From positions 124,001-188,000 of the forward strand of contig NZ_JAPZSK010000010.1 in the NCBI RefSeq assembly GCF_027531815.1: a stretch of 64,000 bases of DNA. The letters are read 5' to 3'. This document shows, one piece after another, positions 39,881 to 49,453 of this stretch; positions within the stretch are counted from its first letter, which is position 1, and each line of letters begins with the position of its first letter. The translations under genes were made by a program, and so were the position numbers. The stretch comes from Gemmatimonas sp. (GTDB taxonomy: Bacteria; Gemmatimonadota; Gemmatimonadetes; Gemmatimonadales; Gemmatimonadaceae). The notes under the pieces are model-generated. The model worked only from the letters and a program-made list of their open reading frames with translations. It did not search any database and was not told the origin of the DNA.

Positions 39881-41178
39881 CGTACGGTTCCGTTCGAGGA
39901 TGCCCAGGCGCACAGCGCGTCGAGCGAAGAAAAGATCACGTCGTCGTTGCCGGTTCGCCGGACGCGCCAAGGCGCGTCACCCATGCCGGGATCTACGATG
40001 ACGAAGGTCCCGGCGCCTGCCTTGCGCCCGGACTCCAGCTGTTTGTCCAGTTTCTGCACCCGCAACGCGAACTCGGTCGTGCACCCGGCGCCGCGTAACG
40101 CCGCGGCGGTGCGCAGAGCGGCGTGCGGCGCATCCGGCGTATCGGGTGACTGCGCCACCCATATCGCCACCGTCGATGGCGTAGGAGGCATGAGCCCCCG
40201 CGCGCGCAGCAATTCGCCGATCACCACGTCGCCCATGCCGAAACCCAGAGCCGGCAGGTCGGCGCCGCCCAGCGACTTGAGGAGGTTGTCGTACCGCCCC
40301 CCACCGCAGATCGCCCGGAATTCACCCACCTGATCGAACAGCTCGAAGACGATGCCGGTGTAATACGCCAGCCCGCGCACGATGGTGAGATCGAACCGGA
40401 TCCAGTCGGCCACGCCAAGCGCGTCACAGTGGGCCAGATACTCGGCAAAACGCGCCACATGGGGCTGCACGGCAGGTGCGTCGCCGTAGCGCGCGCGCAT
40501 CGTGGCGAAATCGAGGGCGCCAAACCCGAGTACGGCCGTTGCCGCTTCATCATCGAGCCCCGCCTCCGCCAGCTTTTCGGCGGAGAGCTCACGCGGTTGC
40601 CGCTCGAGCTTGTCCAGCACGGTGTACACCGCCGGCCACGCCGGCTCGGCGATGGCCAAGTGCGTCAGTAACCCGTTCAGCAGGCGGCGGTCGCTCACAC
40701 GCGCCCGTACGTCAGCTGCGGTGAGGCCGAAGGCACGCATGATTTCGAGCGCCACCGAGAGGAGCTCGGCGTCGGCAAGCACGTCGGCTTCGCCGACGAG
40801 GTCCACGTTTAACTGGTAGTGCTCACGCAATCGGCCCTTTTGCGTGCGCTCGTAGCGAAACAGCTGCGGCAGCGAGAACCAGCGCACCGGCTTGCGCAAC
40901 GTTTGCGCCTTCGCCCCAACCATGCGGGCAAAGGTCGGCGTCATTTCCGGGCGCATGGCCACGGCACGCTCACCCTTGTCCACGAAGTTGTAGAGCTGCG
41001 TAACGATCTCCTCCCCGCTCTTCTGCGTGTACAGTTCGAGCGGTTCGAGGGGTGGCCCGTCGTACTCCTGAAACGCATAGCGCCGCACGACGCGGCGCCA
41101 GGTGTCGAAGATGTGGGCTCGCTCGGCGAACTGTTCGGGATAGAAATCGCGGAATCCGGGCAGCGGCTTGTGGGACAT
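39877..41178 (-). CDS. hisS: Histidyl-tRNA synthetase
   Basis: 433 aa class II synthetase. Family segments: [11 protein letters not shown] at the N-terminus, [12 protein letters not shown] (motif 2 region), [17 protein letters not shown] and a histidine-A-like region near GRYDNL. The C-terminal anticodon-binding domain includes [12 protein letters not shown]. It follows folC after nine bases and is coupled to proS (ATGA). Confidence 0.95.
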   Translation of the reverse strand: MSHKPLPGFRDFYPEQFAERAHIFDTWRRVVRRYAFQEYDGPPLEPLELYTQKSGEEIVTQLYNFVDKGERAVAMRPEMTPTFARMVGAKAQTLRKPVRWFSLPQLFRYERTQKGRLREHYQLNVDLVGEADVLADAELLSVALEIMRAFGLTAADVRARVSDRRLLNGLLTHLAIAEPAWPAVYTVLDKLERQPRELSAEKLAEAGLDDEAATAVLGFGALDFATMRARYGDAPAVQPHVARFAEYLAHCDALGVADWIRFDLTIVRGLAYYTGIVFELFDQVGEFRAICGGGRYDNLLKSLGGADLPALGFGMGDVVIGELLRARGLMPPTPSTVAIWVAQSPDTPDAPHAALRTAAALRGAGCTTEFALRVQKLDKQLESGRKAGAGTFVIVDPGMGDAPWRVRRTGNDDVIFSSLDALCAWASSNGTVR

Positions 41179-41187
41179 CCCGGTAAG

Positions 41188-42516
41188 CTACCGAGCCAAT
41201 GGATGCACCTGCAACCGTTCCATGGCGTCTCCGACCGTGTGGAAAGACCCCGTCACCAGTACCGTGGCCGCCTCGGAGCGGGCATGGGCAAGCGCCTGGC
41301 CGAAATCATCGATGCGTTCGATCGGCAATCCTTCGGCGACCGCCCACTGCTCCACCTCGAGGAGGTCCCACAGACGATTCGGCGGCGACGTGGGCGCAAT
41401 CGTGACCACGATCCGCTCAGCGGCACGGGCGACGGCCCGGATGATCCCGCGCCAGTCCTTGTCGCGCAGGACGCAGACCACAGCGGTCATTGGACGCGGC
41501 ATACCTACGGCAAGCAGGTTCTCCACCACGGTGGCCGCACCGTCGGCATTGTGCGCCACGTCGAAGAGCCACGGCGATGCTTGATGAAAGCGCCCCGCGA
41601 GCCGTACCCCCGGCAGTAGGTCGGCCGCCCGCGCCTCCACCTCCGCCCATCGACCACCCGCCCCCCGCAGCATCGCAAGCGCCGCGGCGGCATTGTGCGC
41701 CTGGAACTGTCCCACCAGGGGGGTCGTGAGACGCCGGCTCTGCCCCTCCGCATGGAGAGTGAAGGTCGTGCCCTGCGCATGCACGCGCACATCCTCGACC
41801 TGCCACTCGCGACCCGTCACCAGAATGGGTGCGGCACCGGAGGCTTCGGCGTGCCGCTGCAGCACCGATCGGATCTCGGGCGAGGTATCGCCGACGACCG
41901 CGACCGCCGACCGCTTGTAGATCCCTGCCTTCTCGCCGGCAATGGCTTCCAGCGAATCACCAAGATACTCCATGTGGTCGAAACCGATCTGCGTGACACC
42001 GGCGGCAAGCGGTTGGACGACGTTCGTGGCGTCGAGTCTCCCCCCCAATCCCACCTCCACGACAGCGACCTCGACCCGCTGTTCCGCGAAATGGCTGAGG
42101 GCCATTGCGGTGGTGGCCTCGAAGAAGGTCGCCCCGAGGTCGCTCAGCAGCGGCTCCCATCGCGTCAACCACGCCGTGATCGCGTCGTGGCTCATGGGCG
42201 CGCCGTTCACGACAATTCGCTCGGAGAAGTCCACCAGGTGCGGCGAGGTGTAGCGTCCCACGCGCATTCCGGCCCCGCGCAACAGGGCATCAAGCGTGGC
42301 AACGGTACTCCCCTTCCCATTCGTGCCCGCCACATGAAAGACCGGATAGGCGACGTGTGGGTTGCCGAGCGCCGACAGCAAGGCGCTCACGCGCTCCAAC
42401 CCCAGGCGCCACGCCCCCCCCGTGCGCGCGAAAAGGCGACGGAGGGCCTCATGATAGGCGTCGTCGCGGGCGTCCGGCGGGAGTGCCGTAACCGGTCGTG
42501 GGGTCCGAGGGTCCAG
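41188..42516 (-). CDS. folC: Folylpolyglutamate/dihydrofolate synthase, non-standard start
   Basis: Mur-ligase-like enzyme adding glutamate to folates. The P-loop is GTNGKGST, then TSPHLVDFSERI and a C-terminal domain with FDVAHNADGA. The first standard start is TTG at 42399, yet the family N-terminus (DAYHEALRRLFARTGGAWRL) is encoded in the same frame upstream, to about 42462. The frame is open to a TGA at 42520-42522 with no ATG, GTG or TTG. The only near-standard codon is CTG at 42516, 14 bases after the accD stop, giving 442 aa. CTG start is inferred. Confidence 0.88.
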   Translation of the reverse strand: MDPRTPRPVTALPPDARDDAYHEALRRLFARTGGAWRLGLERVSALLSALGNPHVAYPVFHVAGTNGKGSTVATLDALLRGAGMRVGRYTSPHLVDFSERIVVNGAPMSHDAITAWLTRWEPLLSDLGATFFEATTAMALSHFAEQRVEVAVVEVGLGGRLDATNVVQPLAAGVTQIGFDHMEYLGDSLEAIAGEKAGIYKRSAVAVVGDTSPEIRSVLQRHAEASGAAPILVTGREWQVEDVRVHAQGTTFTLHAEGQSRRLTTPLVGQFQAHNAAAALAMLRGAGGRWAEVEARAADLLPGVRLAGRFHQASPWLFDVAHNADGAATVVENLLAVGMPRPMTAVVCVLRDKDWRGIIRAVARAAERIVVTIAPTSPPNRLWDLLEVEQWAVAEGLPIERIDDFGQALAHARSEAATVLVTGSFHTVGDAMERLQVHPLAR

Positions 42517-42530
42517 CGGTCAGCTCGCGG

Positions 42531-43400
42531 TCAGCTTTCCTGCTGGTCGTGTCCGGCAGCGGCCGGACGCCCAGTCATGTGACGCAGGAGGCGCGAAAGC
42601 GTACCCCGCATCACCTTGCGATGCACGACCCGATCGACCATGCCTTTTTCGAGGAGGAACTCAGCGGTCTGGAACCCCTCCGGCAAGTCCTGCCCGAGTG
42701 TCTGTTTGATGACCCGTGGCCCGGCAAAGCCGATGACGGCCCCTGGTTCGGCGAGGATGGCGTCGCCGAGCATGGCATAACTGGCGCTCACGCCGCCGGT
42801 GGTCGGGTTCGTCAGCACCGAAATGTACGGGATGCGGCGTTCTGCCAGCTGGGAGAGCACCGCAGACGCCTTCGCCATTTGCATGAGCGACAGGATGCCT
42901 TCCTGCATTCGTGCGCCACCGGACTGTGACACGATGACGAGCGGATGTTTCTTCTCGAGCGAACGCTGGCCGAGGCGGGCGATCTTCTCGCCTACGACCG
43001 ACCCCATGGAGCCACCCATGAAGGCGAAGTCCATGATACCGATACCCACAGGCATCCCCTCCAGCTGGCCCGTGACGGTGAGGATGGCGTCGGTGTCCCC
43101 GGCATTGGCGAGCGCGCGCTTGAGACGGCTTGGATAATCGGGGAAGCCGAGCGGATCCACCGAGCGGAGTTCTCCGCCCACTTCGTTGAGTGTCCCGTCG
43201 TCGATCAGCGCACCCGCGTAGTCCCAGGCGCGCATACGGCGGTGAAAATCGCACGCCGGACACACGTTGAGGTTGCGCAGGAACTTGTCACGGATATCCG
43301 TGTGCCCGCAGGCCTCGCACTTCTCCCACGTATCCCGCGGGATCTCGAGGCGCTCGCGACTCGCCTGTCGGGGCTTCTTTTCCTTCCGGAACCAGGCCAT
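42531..43400 (-). CDS. accD: Acetyl-CoA carboxylase carboxyltransferase beta subunit
   Basis: 289 aa. Zinc ribbon Cys28, Cys31, Cys47, Cys50 (CEACG, CPAC), then the crotonase-like carboxyltransferase domain with QSGGARMQEG and NPTTGGVSASYAMLGD. Works with AccA (not in window) to make malonyl-CoA. The ATG chosen gives the family N-terminus MAWFRKEKKP. The open frame upstream runs into rodA and is not coding. The accD-folC order is common in bacteria. Confidence 0.96.
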   Translation of the reverse strand: MAWFRKEKKPRQASRERLEIPRDTWEKCEACGHTDIRDKFLRNLNVCPACDFHRRMRAWDYAGALIDDGTLNEVGGELRSVDPLGFPDYPSRLKRALANAGDTDAILTVTGQLEGMPVGIGIMDFAFMGGSMGSVVGEKIARLGQRSLEKKHPLVIVSQSGGARMQEGILSLMQMAKASAVLSQLAERRIPYISVLTNPTTGGVSASYAMLGDAILAEPGAVIGFAGPRVIKQTLGQDLPEGFQTAEFLLEKGMVDRVVHRKVMRGTLSRLLRHMTGRPAAAGHDQQES

Positions 43401-43480
43401 AGGCCTGATAAGATCGGAAGTTCTCCCCCCGAAGGCTAGACCTTGCGCACGCCTGGGTCCGTCGTTTTGCCTGGGCGCCC

Positions 43481-44746
43481 CTACAGCCCCAGCGCGTCCG
43501 CCTGGCCCCGTCCCTCGGCCGAGATCCGCAGCAGCACCGCCACGGCCAGCCAACTGACCAGCAGGAAGGATCCCCCGTAGCTGAAGAAGGGCAGCGGAAT
43601 ACCCGTGACCGGCATGAGGTTGAGTGTCATCCCGACGTTCACCATGACGTGCACGAACCAGGCCGACATGAGGCCGAAGGCCACCAGGCTGGGAAACGCG
43701 TCGGCGGCGCGCACGGCAATGCGCGTGCTGCGGAGGAACAACGCCAGAAAGAGCGACAGGGCGACCACGACACCCACGAACCCCAACTCTTCGCCGACCA
43801 CCGAGAAGATGAAGTCGGTCTGCTGCTCGGGAAGAAAGTTCAGACGCTTCTGGCTCCCCAGTGTGAACCCCTTGCCGAACAGCCCGCCGGAGCCGATGGC
43901 CACCTGGCTCTGAATCACGTTATACCCCGACCCCTGCGCGTCGACCGACGGATCGAGGAACACCAGGAACCGCTGCTGCTGATACGGCTTGAGTTTGTCC
44001 CACAGCACAGGGGCCACAACTCCCATTACCACGTTCGCCACCACCAGCACCACCCCTTCGAGGAGGTACGGGCGATACCACAGCACCAGCGCCACGAGGA
44101 TGAGGAACCACGCGCCCCACACACCCGTGCTGAAAGCCAGGACGAGGCTGATTCCCGGGCTGGCCAGCATGAGCAGCACCGGCCAAGGTACGCCGGCCCA
44201 AAAAAGCATGGCAAAGCAGATGCCGATGAATGTGAGCGCCGTGCCCAGATCCTTGGTGGCCAGCACGAGCACCCAGGGAACCGCCACCACCAACAGCGGC
44301 TTCCATAGCTCGCGCATCGACGTGACTGTGTCGCGTTGCGAGGCCAGCACGCGCGCGAGCATGAAGGTCGTCGCCAACTTGGCCAGCTCTGCCGGTTGCC
44401 CGAGGCGAACGCCACCGATGGTGAGCCACTGTTTGGTGCTGGCCGCGGTGCCGGCACCGCTGCCGAGGAACTGCAACAGCAGGAGCATGATGCAGGCCAT
44501 CAGGTACAGTGGCCACGCACTCCACTCGATGAGCCGCACCGAGCCGCGCGTGATCACCCAGGTGGCGGCCATCGCCACGCCGAAGAACGCCAGCTGCCGC
44601 TGCCACAATGTCTCGAGCCCCTTGTCCGGCATGTCCGTCTGCCCTGCCGAGAATACCATGGCGAGGCCGAACACCGTGAGCAGGAGCGCGGTGACGAGCA
44701 GGGGGACGTCAATGCTCTGCCGTCGCAGGATGCCGGGAGCAGCCAT
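43481..44746 (-). CDS. rodA: RodA, SEDS peptidoglycan glycosyltransferase
   Basis: 421 aa, about ten membrane helices. SEDS signatures: KDLGTALTF and the terminal PVTGIPLPFFSYGGS. Polymerises lipid II for lateral wall growth together with PBP2, encoded four bases upstream. The ends match the family in length. Final gene of the mreBCD-mrdA-rodA operon. Confidence 0.95.
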   Translation of the reverse strand: MAAPGILRRQSIDVPLLVTALLLTVFGLAMVFSAGQTDMPDKGLETLWQRQLAFFGVAMAATWVITRGSVRLIEWSAWPLYLMACIMLLLLQFLGSGAGTAASTKQWLTIGGVRLGQPAELAKLATTFMLARVLASQRDTVTSMRELWKPLLVVAVPWVLVLATKDLGTALTFIGICFAMLFWAGVPWPVLLMLASPGISLVLAFSTGVWGAWFLILVALVLWYRPYLLEGVVLVVANVVMGVVAPVLWDKLKPYQQQRFLVFLDPSVDAQGSGYNVIQSQVAIGSGGLFGKGFTLGSQKRLNFLPEQQTDFIFSVVGEELGFVGVVVALSLFLALFLRSTRIAVRAADAFPSLVAFGLMSAWFVHVMVNVGMTLNLMPVTGIPLPFFSYGGSFLLVSWLAVAVLLRISAEGRGQADALGL

Positions 44747-44750
44747 GGCC

Positions 44751-46511
44751 TCAGTCGGTGGGAACGGCGTTCATGGTGAGCTTCGTCTTGAGATAGCGCT
44801 CCATCAGCTTCGTGGCGACCTTCGCGGCCGTCGAACCGTGCAGCCCTTCTTCAATGATGATGGCCAGCACGATCTTCGGTTTGTCGGCCGGCGCATACCC
44901 CACGAACCAGGCATAATCCTCCTCGGGCGGGACCTGCGCGGTGCCGGTCTTGCCGGCGATCGTGAGTCCCTGGACTTGCGCGCCGGCGGCCGTACCCCGG
45001 CTCACCACGTCGGCGAGGGCCAGCTGCACACTCTTGAGCTGCTCCGGTGAAAGATCGAACAGCTTCTTGCGCTCCGGCGTCCGTGCCACGACCTGCGGCG
45101 TTGCCGCGTAGCCGTCGGTTGCGAGCGCGGTGTAGAAGCGCGCCATATTGAGCGGGGTTTGGGAGTTGTTGGCCTGCCCAATGGAGAGGCTCAGCACGAC
45201 CGACCTGTTCCAGCCACGCGGTCCGTATCGCCGATCGAAGTACGCGGTGCTCGCCGGCCAGATCGGCGTCTTCTCACCGGGCATGTCGATGCCGGTCGAG
45301 TCACCGAACCCCAACCGGACACCGCCTGCCAGCAGCCGGGTGAGACCGATCTTGAGGCCAAGCTGGTAGAAGTAGACATCGCAGGACTTGGCGATGGCCT
45401 GCGCCAGCGAGATGTCGCCGTGGCCGCGCTTGTCCCAACACTTGAACACGCGGCCATAGTAGTAGCCGCCGGTGCATGGCTGCTCCTGGTGCGTCTCCAT
45501 GGTGACCAGCCCCAGCTCCATGCCCAGTACCGCGGTGGCCAGCTTCCAGGTGGACGCGGGCGGATAGCGCCCGGACAGCGCCCGGTTGAACAACGGCTTG
45601 TACTTGTGCTCCTGCAGTTCGCGGTAGTACGACGAAGACACGCCGCCAATGAAGCGGTTGATGTCGTAACTGGGGGCACTGTAGATGGCGAGCACGCCCC
45701 CGGTTTCCGGCTCGAGGGCCACGACCGCGCCGCGCAGTGAGTCACCGAAGTACTCGTGCGCATACCGTTGCAAGTCGAGGTCGATGTTGGTGCGCAGCGG
45801 CGGCGGTGCCTCCGGGGGCACTTCGGCGCGCACACCGTTATCGCGCACCACCCGATTTCTGGCGTCCACTTCCACGAAGCGGCTGCCCTCCCGAGCACGC
45901 AGCTGCTCCTCATACTGCATCTCGAGCCCTTCCCGGCCCACCTGCTGTCCCGCCTTGTACCCCTCGTACCTGGGCATCGCCAGCTGCTTCTCGGAGATTT
46001 CCCCGGTGTATCCGACCAGCGCCGCCACGGCCTGTGCATCGGGATAATACCGCTTTGGGGCACTCTGGATGATGAGGCCGGGGAACTCGGCCCGTCGCTC
46101 CTCGAGCACCGAAACGACCTGAAAGCTCGCGTCGTTGAAGATCACCGCCGGCCGTGTGGGCGCCGCCCGAAAGCGCCGCACGGCAAGTACCTGTTGCGCC
46201 GAGTCGATCTCGATGACCCGGGACAGTGAGCGCAGCGCCGAGCGCAGCGAATCCACCGTTGGACTGAGAATGGAGACCGAGTACCCCGGCAGGTTCTCAG
46301 CGATGATCTGGCCGTGCCGGTCGTAAATAATGCCACGGGCCCCGGGCAACGGGACTTCACGCAGCCGATTGCTCTCCGAGCGGAGCACGAACTCCTCGTT
46401 GCGCAACACCTGAGCACGAAAGAACGCGCCCCCCAGCGTCGTGAACGCCGCAACGAGCAGCACACGCGCCACGCGGGCACGCCTGATTATGGAGTTCGGA
46501 TGGTAGCTCAT
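44751..46511 (-). CDS. mrdA: Penicillin-binding protein 2 (elongasome transpeptidase)
   Basis: 586 aa. One N-terminal membrane helix (about 15-33), a PBP dimerisation/pedestal domain, then the transpeptidase domain with Ser320-x-x-Lys323 (PPASTWK), Ser376-Cys-Asp378 (AKSCDVYFY) and KTGT (AGKTGTAQ). Cross-links peptidoglycan in rod elongation with RodA. A 66-base gap separates it from mreD; I see nothing else in that gap. Confidence 0.95.
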   Translation of the reverse strand: MSYHPNSIIRRARVARVLLVAAFTTLGGAFFRAQVLRNEEFVLRSESNRLREVPLPGARGIIYDRHGQIIAENLPGYSVSILSPTVDSLRSALRSLSRVIEIDSAQQVLAVRRFRAAPTRPAVIFNDASFQVVSVLEERRAEFPGLIIQSAPKRYYPDAQAVAALVGYTGEISEKQLAMPRYEGYKAGQQVGREGLEMQYEEQLRAREGSRFVEVDARNRVVRDNGVRAEVPPEAPPPLRTNIDLDLQRYAHEYFGDSLRGAVVALEPETGGVLAIYSAPSYDINRFIGGVSSSYYRELQEHKYKPLFNRALSGRYPPASTWKLATAVLGMELGLVTMETHQEQPCTGGYYYGRVFKCWDKRGHGDISLAQAIAKSCDVYFYQLGLKIGLTRLLAGGVRLGFGDSTGIDMPGEKTPIWPASTAYFDRRYGPRGWNRSVVLSLSIGQANNSQTPLNMARFYTALATDGYAATPQVVARTPERKKLFDLSPEQLKSVQLALADVVSRGTAAGAQVQGLTIAGKTGTAQVPPEEDYAWFVGYAPADKPKIVLAIIIEEGLHGSTAAKVATKLMERYLKTKLTMNAVPTD

Positions 46512-46577
46512 CAGGGATGGCGAACCGTCGGGGAGCGCACCGCGCGGCGGAGAGGGGAAAGACGGTTACGGAGACTG

Positions 46578-47087
46578 CTACAATGCCTGCGGTCGGTACA
46601 ACGGACGAAAGAGCACAAGCAGCAAGACCGCCACCACCGCTGTGGCGGCGGCGGACAGCGGCGCCCACAGCAGCAGCGTCACCACGAGCGACGATCCGGT
46701 ACCGACGCCGGTGAGCAGTGTCATGGCCACGTCGAAAAGCCACTTGGCAGCGAATACAAAGAGGCCCGTGAGCGCCACATGGTCCGCAAAAAAAACCGCT
46801 TTGAGCCACGACGCAGCGAAGGCCACGAGCGACAGCACGAGGGTACTGGCACCGAAGCTGCCCGGTGACAGGGCATCGAGCGCCACCCCCGTGGCGAATC
46901 CGGAAACGGCGGCCAGCCCGGGCCGCATGCGGACCGCCGAGAAGAGCACCGCGATGACCGCGAAGTCGACACTTGCCCGATCACCAAGGAGCGGGCGCAC
47001 CCCGAATTGCGCGGTGATGAGCAGCGCAAAGCCCATCCAGGCGCGTAGCGCACTGCCAAGACCGGGTGTCGGCTGTGGCCCCCGCAT
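46578..47087 (-). CDS. mreD: MreD, rod-shape membrane protein
   Basis: 169 aa with about five membrane helices and the family pattern of acidic residues after the first helices (ALDALSPGSFGASTL). Integral membrane component of the elongasome. The ATG shares a base with the mreC stop (TGATG). Assignment rests on position between mreC and mrdA plus topology, because MreD sequences diverge strongly. Confidence 0.88.
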   Translation of the reverse strand: MRGPQPTPGLGSALRAWMGFALLITAQFGVRPLLGDRASVDFAVIAVLFSAVRMRPGLAAVSGFATGVALDALSPGSFGASTLVLSLVAFAASWLKAVFFADHVALTGLFVFAAKWLFDVAMTLLTGVGTGSSLVVTLLLWAPLSAAATAVVAVLLLVLFRPLYRPQAL

Positions 47088-48169
47088 CAGCGACGTCCTG
47101 CCGGACGCGGGACGCTATCGCGACGCACGCTGTCACGGCGCACGCTGTCACGGCGACTGCTGTCGGGGCGCGGGAGCAGGCGCCGGCGCATGCCGCCGAT
47201 GGTGTCCGCGAAAGCCAAACTGTCGCCCATCAGCGAATCGAGGGCGGCACGCCGCGCCGCCAACTCGTCCAGGGCGGCCGAACGTCCAACCGAATCCCCG
47301 GTCGCCGCCACCGCCCGGGCCGCACTATCGGCCGCGGCCACACTCGTCCATACCCCATTCACCCCGCGCTGGGCTCGTCCCGGCATGAGCACGAGTACAG
47401 CGCCGAGGTTTTCCGGCAACACCGCGGGCTTCACCAAGTAGGTGCGCGCCCATTTCTCGGGCGTGTTGAGTTCGCCAATGACGATCCCCACAGGAATGCC
47501 GCGCGGATAGGTGGACCCAAGCCCCGAACTCACGATGAGCGTGCCGGAATCGAGCTTGGCGCGAAACGGCACCCCGCGCATTTCCAGCAACCAGCGCTCG
47601 GCGCCCGTGGACAGATACGGCTGCACGATGCCGAACGCATCCTGGTCGATGCTCATGGCGCTCACGCGGAAGTCCGGATGCGCCCACATGATGACCGTAC
47701 TGGTGACCCGGTCGACCGTTTCCACCATGCCGACCAGTCCATCCGCAGTGACGACGGGAAGGAAGGGCTGCACACCGACGTCGCTGCCGGCAGTCAGACT
47801 GATTGTGAACTCGTCACCGCCACGCGTGGGCAACACCTCGGCGGGCACGAATCCCTCCTGCAATCGCGCGGAAAGCCCCAGCAGCTTGCGCAACGTGGCG
47901 TTCTCGTCACTGATCGCGCGCAGACTCAGCGTGTCGGCTACCGCACGCCCGCGCGTGGTGAGCAGGTCGTTGCGCGCCACGATCGCCGCGCGCACGCCGG
48001 CGGCGCGCGCCTCGAGCCGCACGAGCGGCGCGAGCACCGTGCCGCGCAGTACGCTTGCGATCTCCTCACGCGAACGTCGCGGAGAGAGCCACGCCAGTAT
48101 GGCCAACGTTACACACACCAGCACCAAGCCGGTGTCGAGACGCCCTTCGCCGCGAACGTTCCGTGCCAC
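47087..48169 (-). CDS. mreC: MreC, rod-shape periplasmic scaffold
   Basis: 360 aa from a GTG. One N-terminal membrane helix (TGLVLVCVTLAILAW), a helical segment with LRAISDENATLRKLLGL, then the MreC beta domain (GFVPAEVL to about GELNTPE). The C-terminal ~75 residues are Ala/Arg/Asp/Ser-rich and end in RRDSV repeats encoded by a 15-bp tandem repeat. The start is uncertain: no Shine-Dalgarno is visible, and the open frame upstream enters mreB. Confidence 0.9.
   Translation of the reverse strand: MARNVRGEGRLDTGLVLVCVTLAILAWLSPRRSREEIASVLRGTVLAPLVRLEARAAGVRAAIVARNDLLTTRGRAVADTLSLRAISDENATLRKLLGLSARLQEGFVPAEVLPTRGGDEFTISLTAGSDVGVQPFLPVVTADGLVGMVETVDRVTSTVIMWAHPDFRVSAMSIDQDAFGIVQPYLSTGAERWLLEMRGVPFRAKLDSGTLIVSSGLGSTYPRGIPVGIVIGELNTPEKWARTYLVKPAVLPENLGAVLVLMPGRAQRGVNGVWTSVAAADSAARAVAATGDSVGRSAALDELAARRAALDSLMGDSLAFADTIGGMRRRLLPRPDSSRRDSVRRDSVRRDSVPRPAGRR
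47110..47169 (-). repeat. 15-bp tandem repeat inside mreC
   Basis: About four copies of a 15-bp unit; the two central ones (47125-47139 and 47140-47154) are identical, the flanking two degenerate. In frame they encode R-R-D-S-V/S repeats in the periplasmic C-terminal tail of MreC. Likely to vary in copy number without shifting the frame. Confidence 0.75.
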
Positions 48170-48209
48170 GCGTGTCGTGCGGGTATGAGGGGAAAGGACG
48201 CGCTGGGAC

Positions 48210-49247
48210 TCAGGTGGTGAGGACCGACCAGTACTTCTCTTCGTCGTCGAGGATCTTGCCCGTGCCGCGCACGACACACGTGAGCGGATCGTCGTCGACG
48301 TGAATGGGGAGGCCGGTCTCCTGCGACAGCAACACATCGAGCCCGCGGATCAAGGCACCGCCGCCCGTCATGACGATCCCGCGATCGACGATGTCCGAGG
48401 CCAACTCGGGGGGCGTGATTTCGAGCGCGCGGCGTACGGCGTCCACGATCTGCTGAATGGGTTCCTGCACCGCTTCGCGAATCTCGCTGGAGTGCACGCG
48501 CACGGTCTTCGGAATGCCCGACACCAGATCGCGCCCCTTCACTTCCATCTCCCGCTCTTCGCCAACCGGATACGCCGAGCCGATCTGGATCTTGATCTGT
48601 TCCGCCGTGGGTTCGCCGATGAGCAGGTTATAGTTCTTGCGCATGAACTGCACGATGCTGATGTCCAGCTCGTCGCCGCCCGTGCGAATGCTCGTGTCGC
48701 TCACGATACCCGACAACGCAATCACCGCAATTTCGGTCGTGCCGCCGCCAATATCGATGACCATGTTGCCGGTGGGCGACTCTACCGGCAAGCCGACGCC
48801 GATGGCGGCGGCCATGGGCTCCGTCACCATGAACACTTCCTTCGCGCCGGCACCCAGCGCGGAGTCACGTACGGCGCGCTTCTCGACTTCCGTGATCCCC
48901 GACGGCACACACACGATGACGCGTGGCTTCACCTTGAAGACGTGCTTGTCGATGACGAGCGTAAGGAAATACCGCAGCATCTTCTCAGTCACGTCGAAGT
49001 CGGCAATGACGCCGTCCTTCATCGGCCGGACCGCCATGATGCCATCGGGCGTGCGCCCGAGCATGCGCTTGGCCTCAAGCCCTACGCCCTTGATCTTCTT
49101 CGTCTCCCGATCGAGCGCGACAACGGAGGGTTCGTTCAACACGATCCCCTCCCCCTTCACGTAGATCAGCGTATTGGCGGTGCCAAGGTCAACGGCGATG
49201 GCATTCGCCGGAAAAAACGAATTCGTCTTGCTGAAGGGCCAGAACAT
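48210..49247 (-). CDS. mreB: MreB, rod-shape actin homologue
   Basis: 345 aa cytoskeletal ATPase that directs lateral wall synthesis. Actin-fold motifs: [31 protein letters not shown] and the C-terminal [12 protein letters not shown]. The N-terminus MFWPFSKTN resembles the amphipathic membrane-binding start of Gram-negative MreBs. A GTG nine codons upstream is possible. No clear Shine-Dalgarno is seen. Leads the mreB-C-D-mrdA-rodA operon; promoter at 49318-49346. Confidence 0.96.
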   Translation of the reverse strand: MFWPFSKTNSFFPANAIAVDLGTANTLIYVKGEGIVLNEPSVVALDRETKKIKGVGLEAKRMLGRTPDGIMAVRPMKDGVIADFDVTEKMLRYFLTLVIDKHVFKVKPRVIVCVPSGITEVEKRAVRDSALGAGAKEVFMVTEPMAAAIGVGLPVESPTGNMVIDIGGGTTEIAVIALSGIVSDTSIRTGGDELDISIVQFMRKNYNLLIGEPTAEQIKIQIGSAYPVGEEREMEVKGRDLVSGIPKTVRVHSSEIREAVQEPIQQIVDAVRRALEITPPELASDIVDRGIVMTGGGALIRGLDVLLSQETGLPIHVDDDPLTCVVRGTGKILDDEEKYWSVLTT

Positions 49248-49317
49248 CCAAGGGAGACCGGGGCGGCGCGGCACCTGCAGGTGGCGCCTGTTGAATGACA
49301 GGAGAGGCGTATATGGT

Positions 49318-49346
49318 AAGGTATTGGCTCACCCCAGAGCGGACAA
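49318..49346 (-). promoter_or_regulatory. Probable mreB promoter
   Basis: TTGTCC, 17-base spacer, TACCTT on the minus strand. It gives a leader of about 60 bases that contains a small CCTGT/ACAGG hairpin (about 49289-49304). The leader has no obvious ribosome-binding site near the ATG. Confidence 0.45.
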
Positions 49347-49400
49347 GCTATTGGAATATCGTGACCTAGCACACCACCACCCTCGGCTCCCGAACGCAAC

Positions 49401-49428
49401 GCGGCCGGCCCCGGGGAGGACCGGCCGC
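49401..49428 (-). terminator. Probable terminator after ald
   Basis: GC-rich stem of 8 bp (49401-49408 with 49421-49428), 25 bases after the ald stop. The following minus-strand sequence is only weakly T-rich, so termination may be partial. It separates the rpsO-pnp-ald unit from mreB. Confidence 0.5.
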
Positions 49429-49453
49429 ACAACCGCCATTTGCGGGGACGGAC

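Noticed and set aside
43401-43480. accD promoter using TAGCCT at 43433-43438
   Set aside because: No TTG-like -35 at a spacing of 16-18 bases; accD may be read from the rod operon.
47110-47169. CRISPR-like short repeat
   Set aside because: Units are 15 bp, contiguous without spacers and in frame with mreC; it is a coding tandem repeat.
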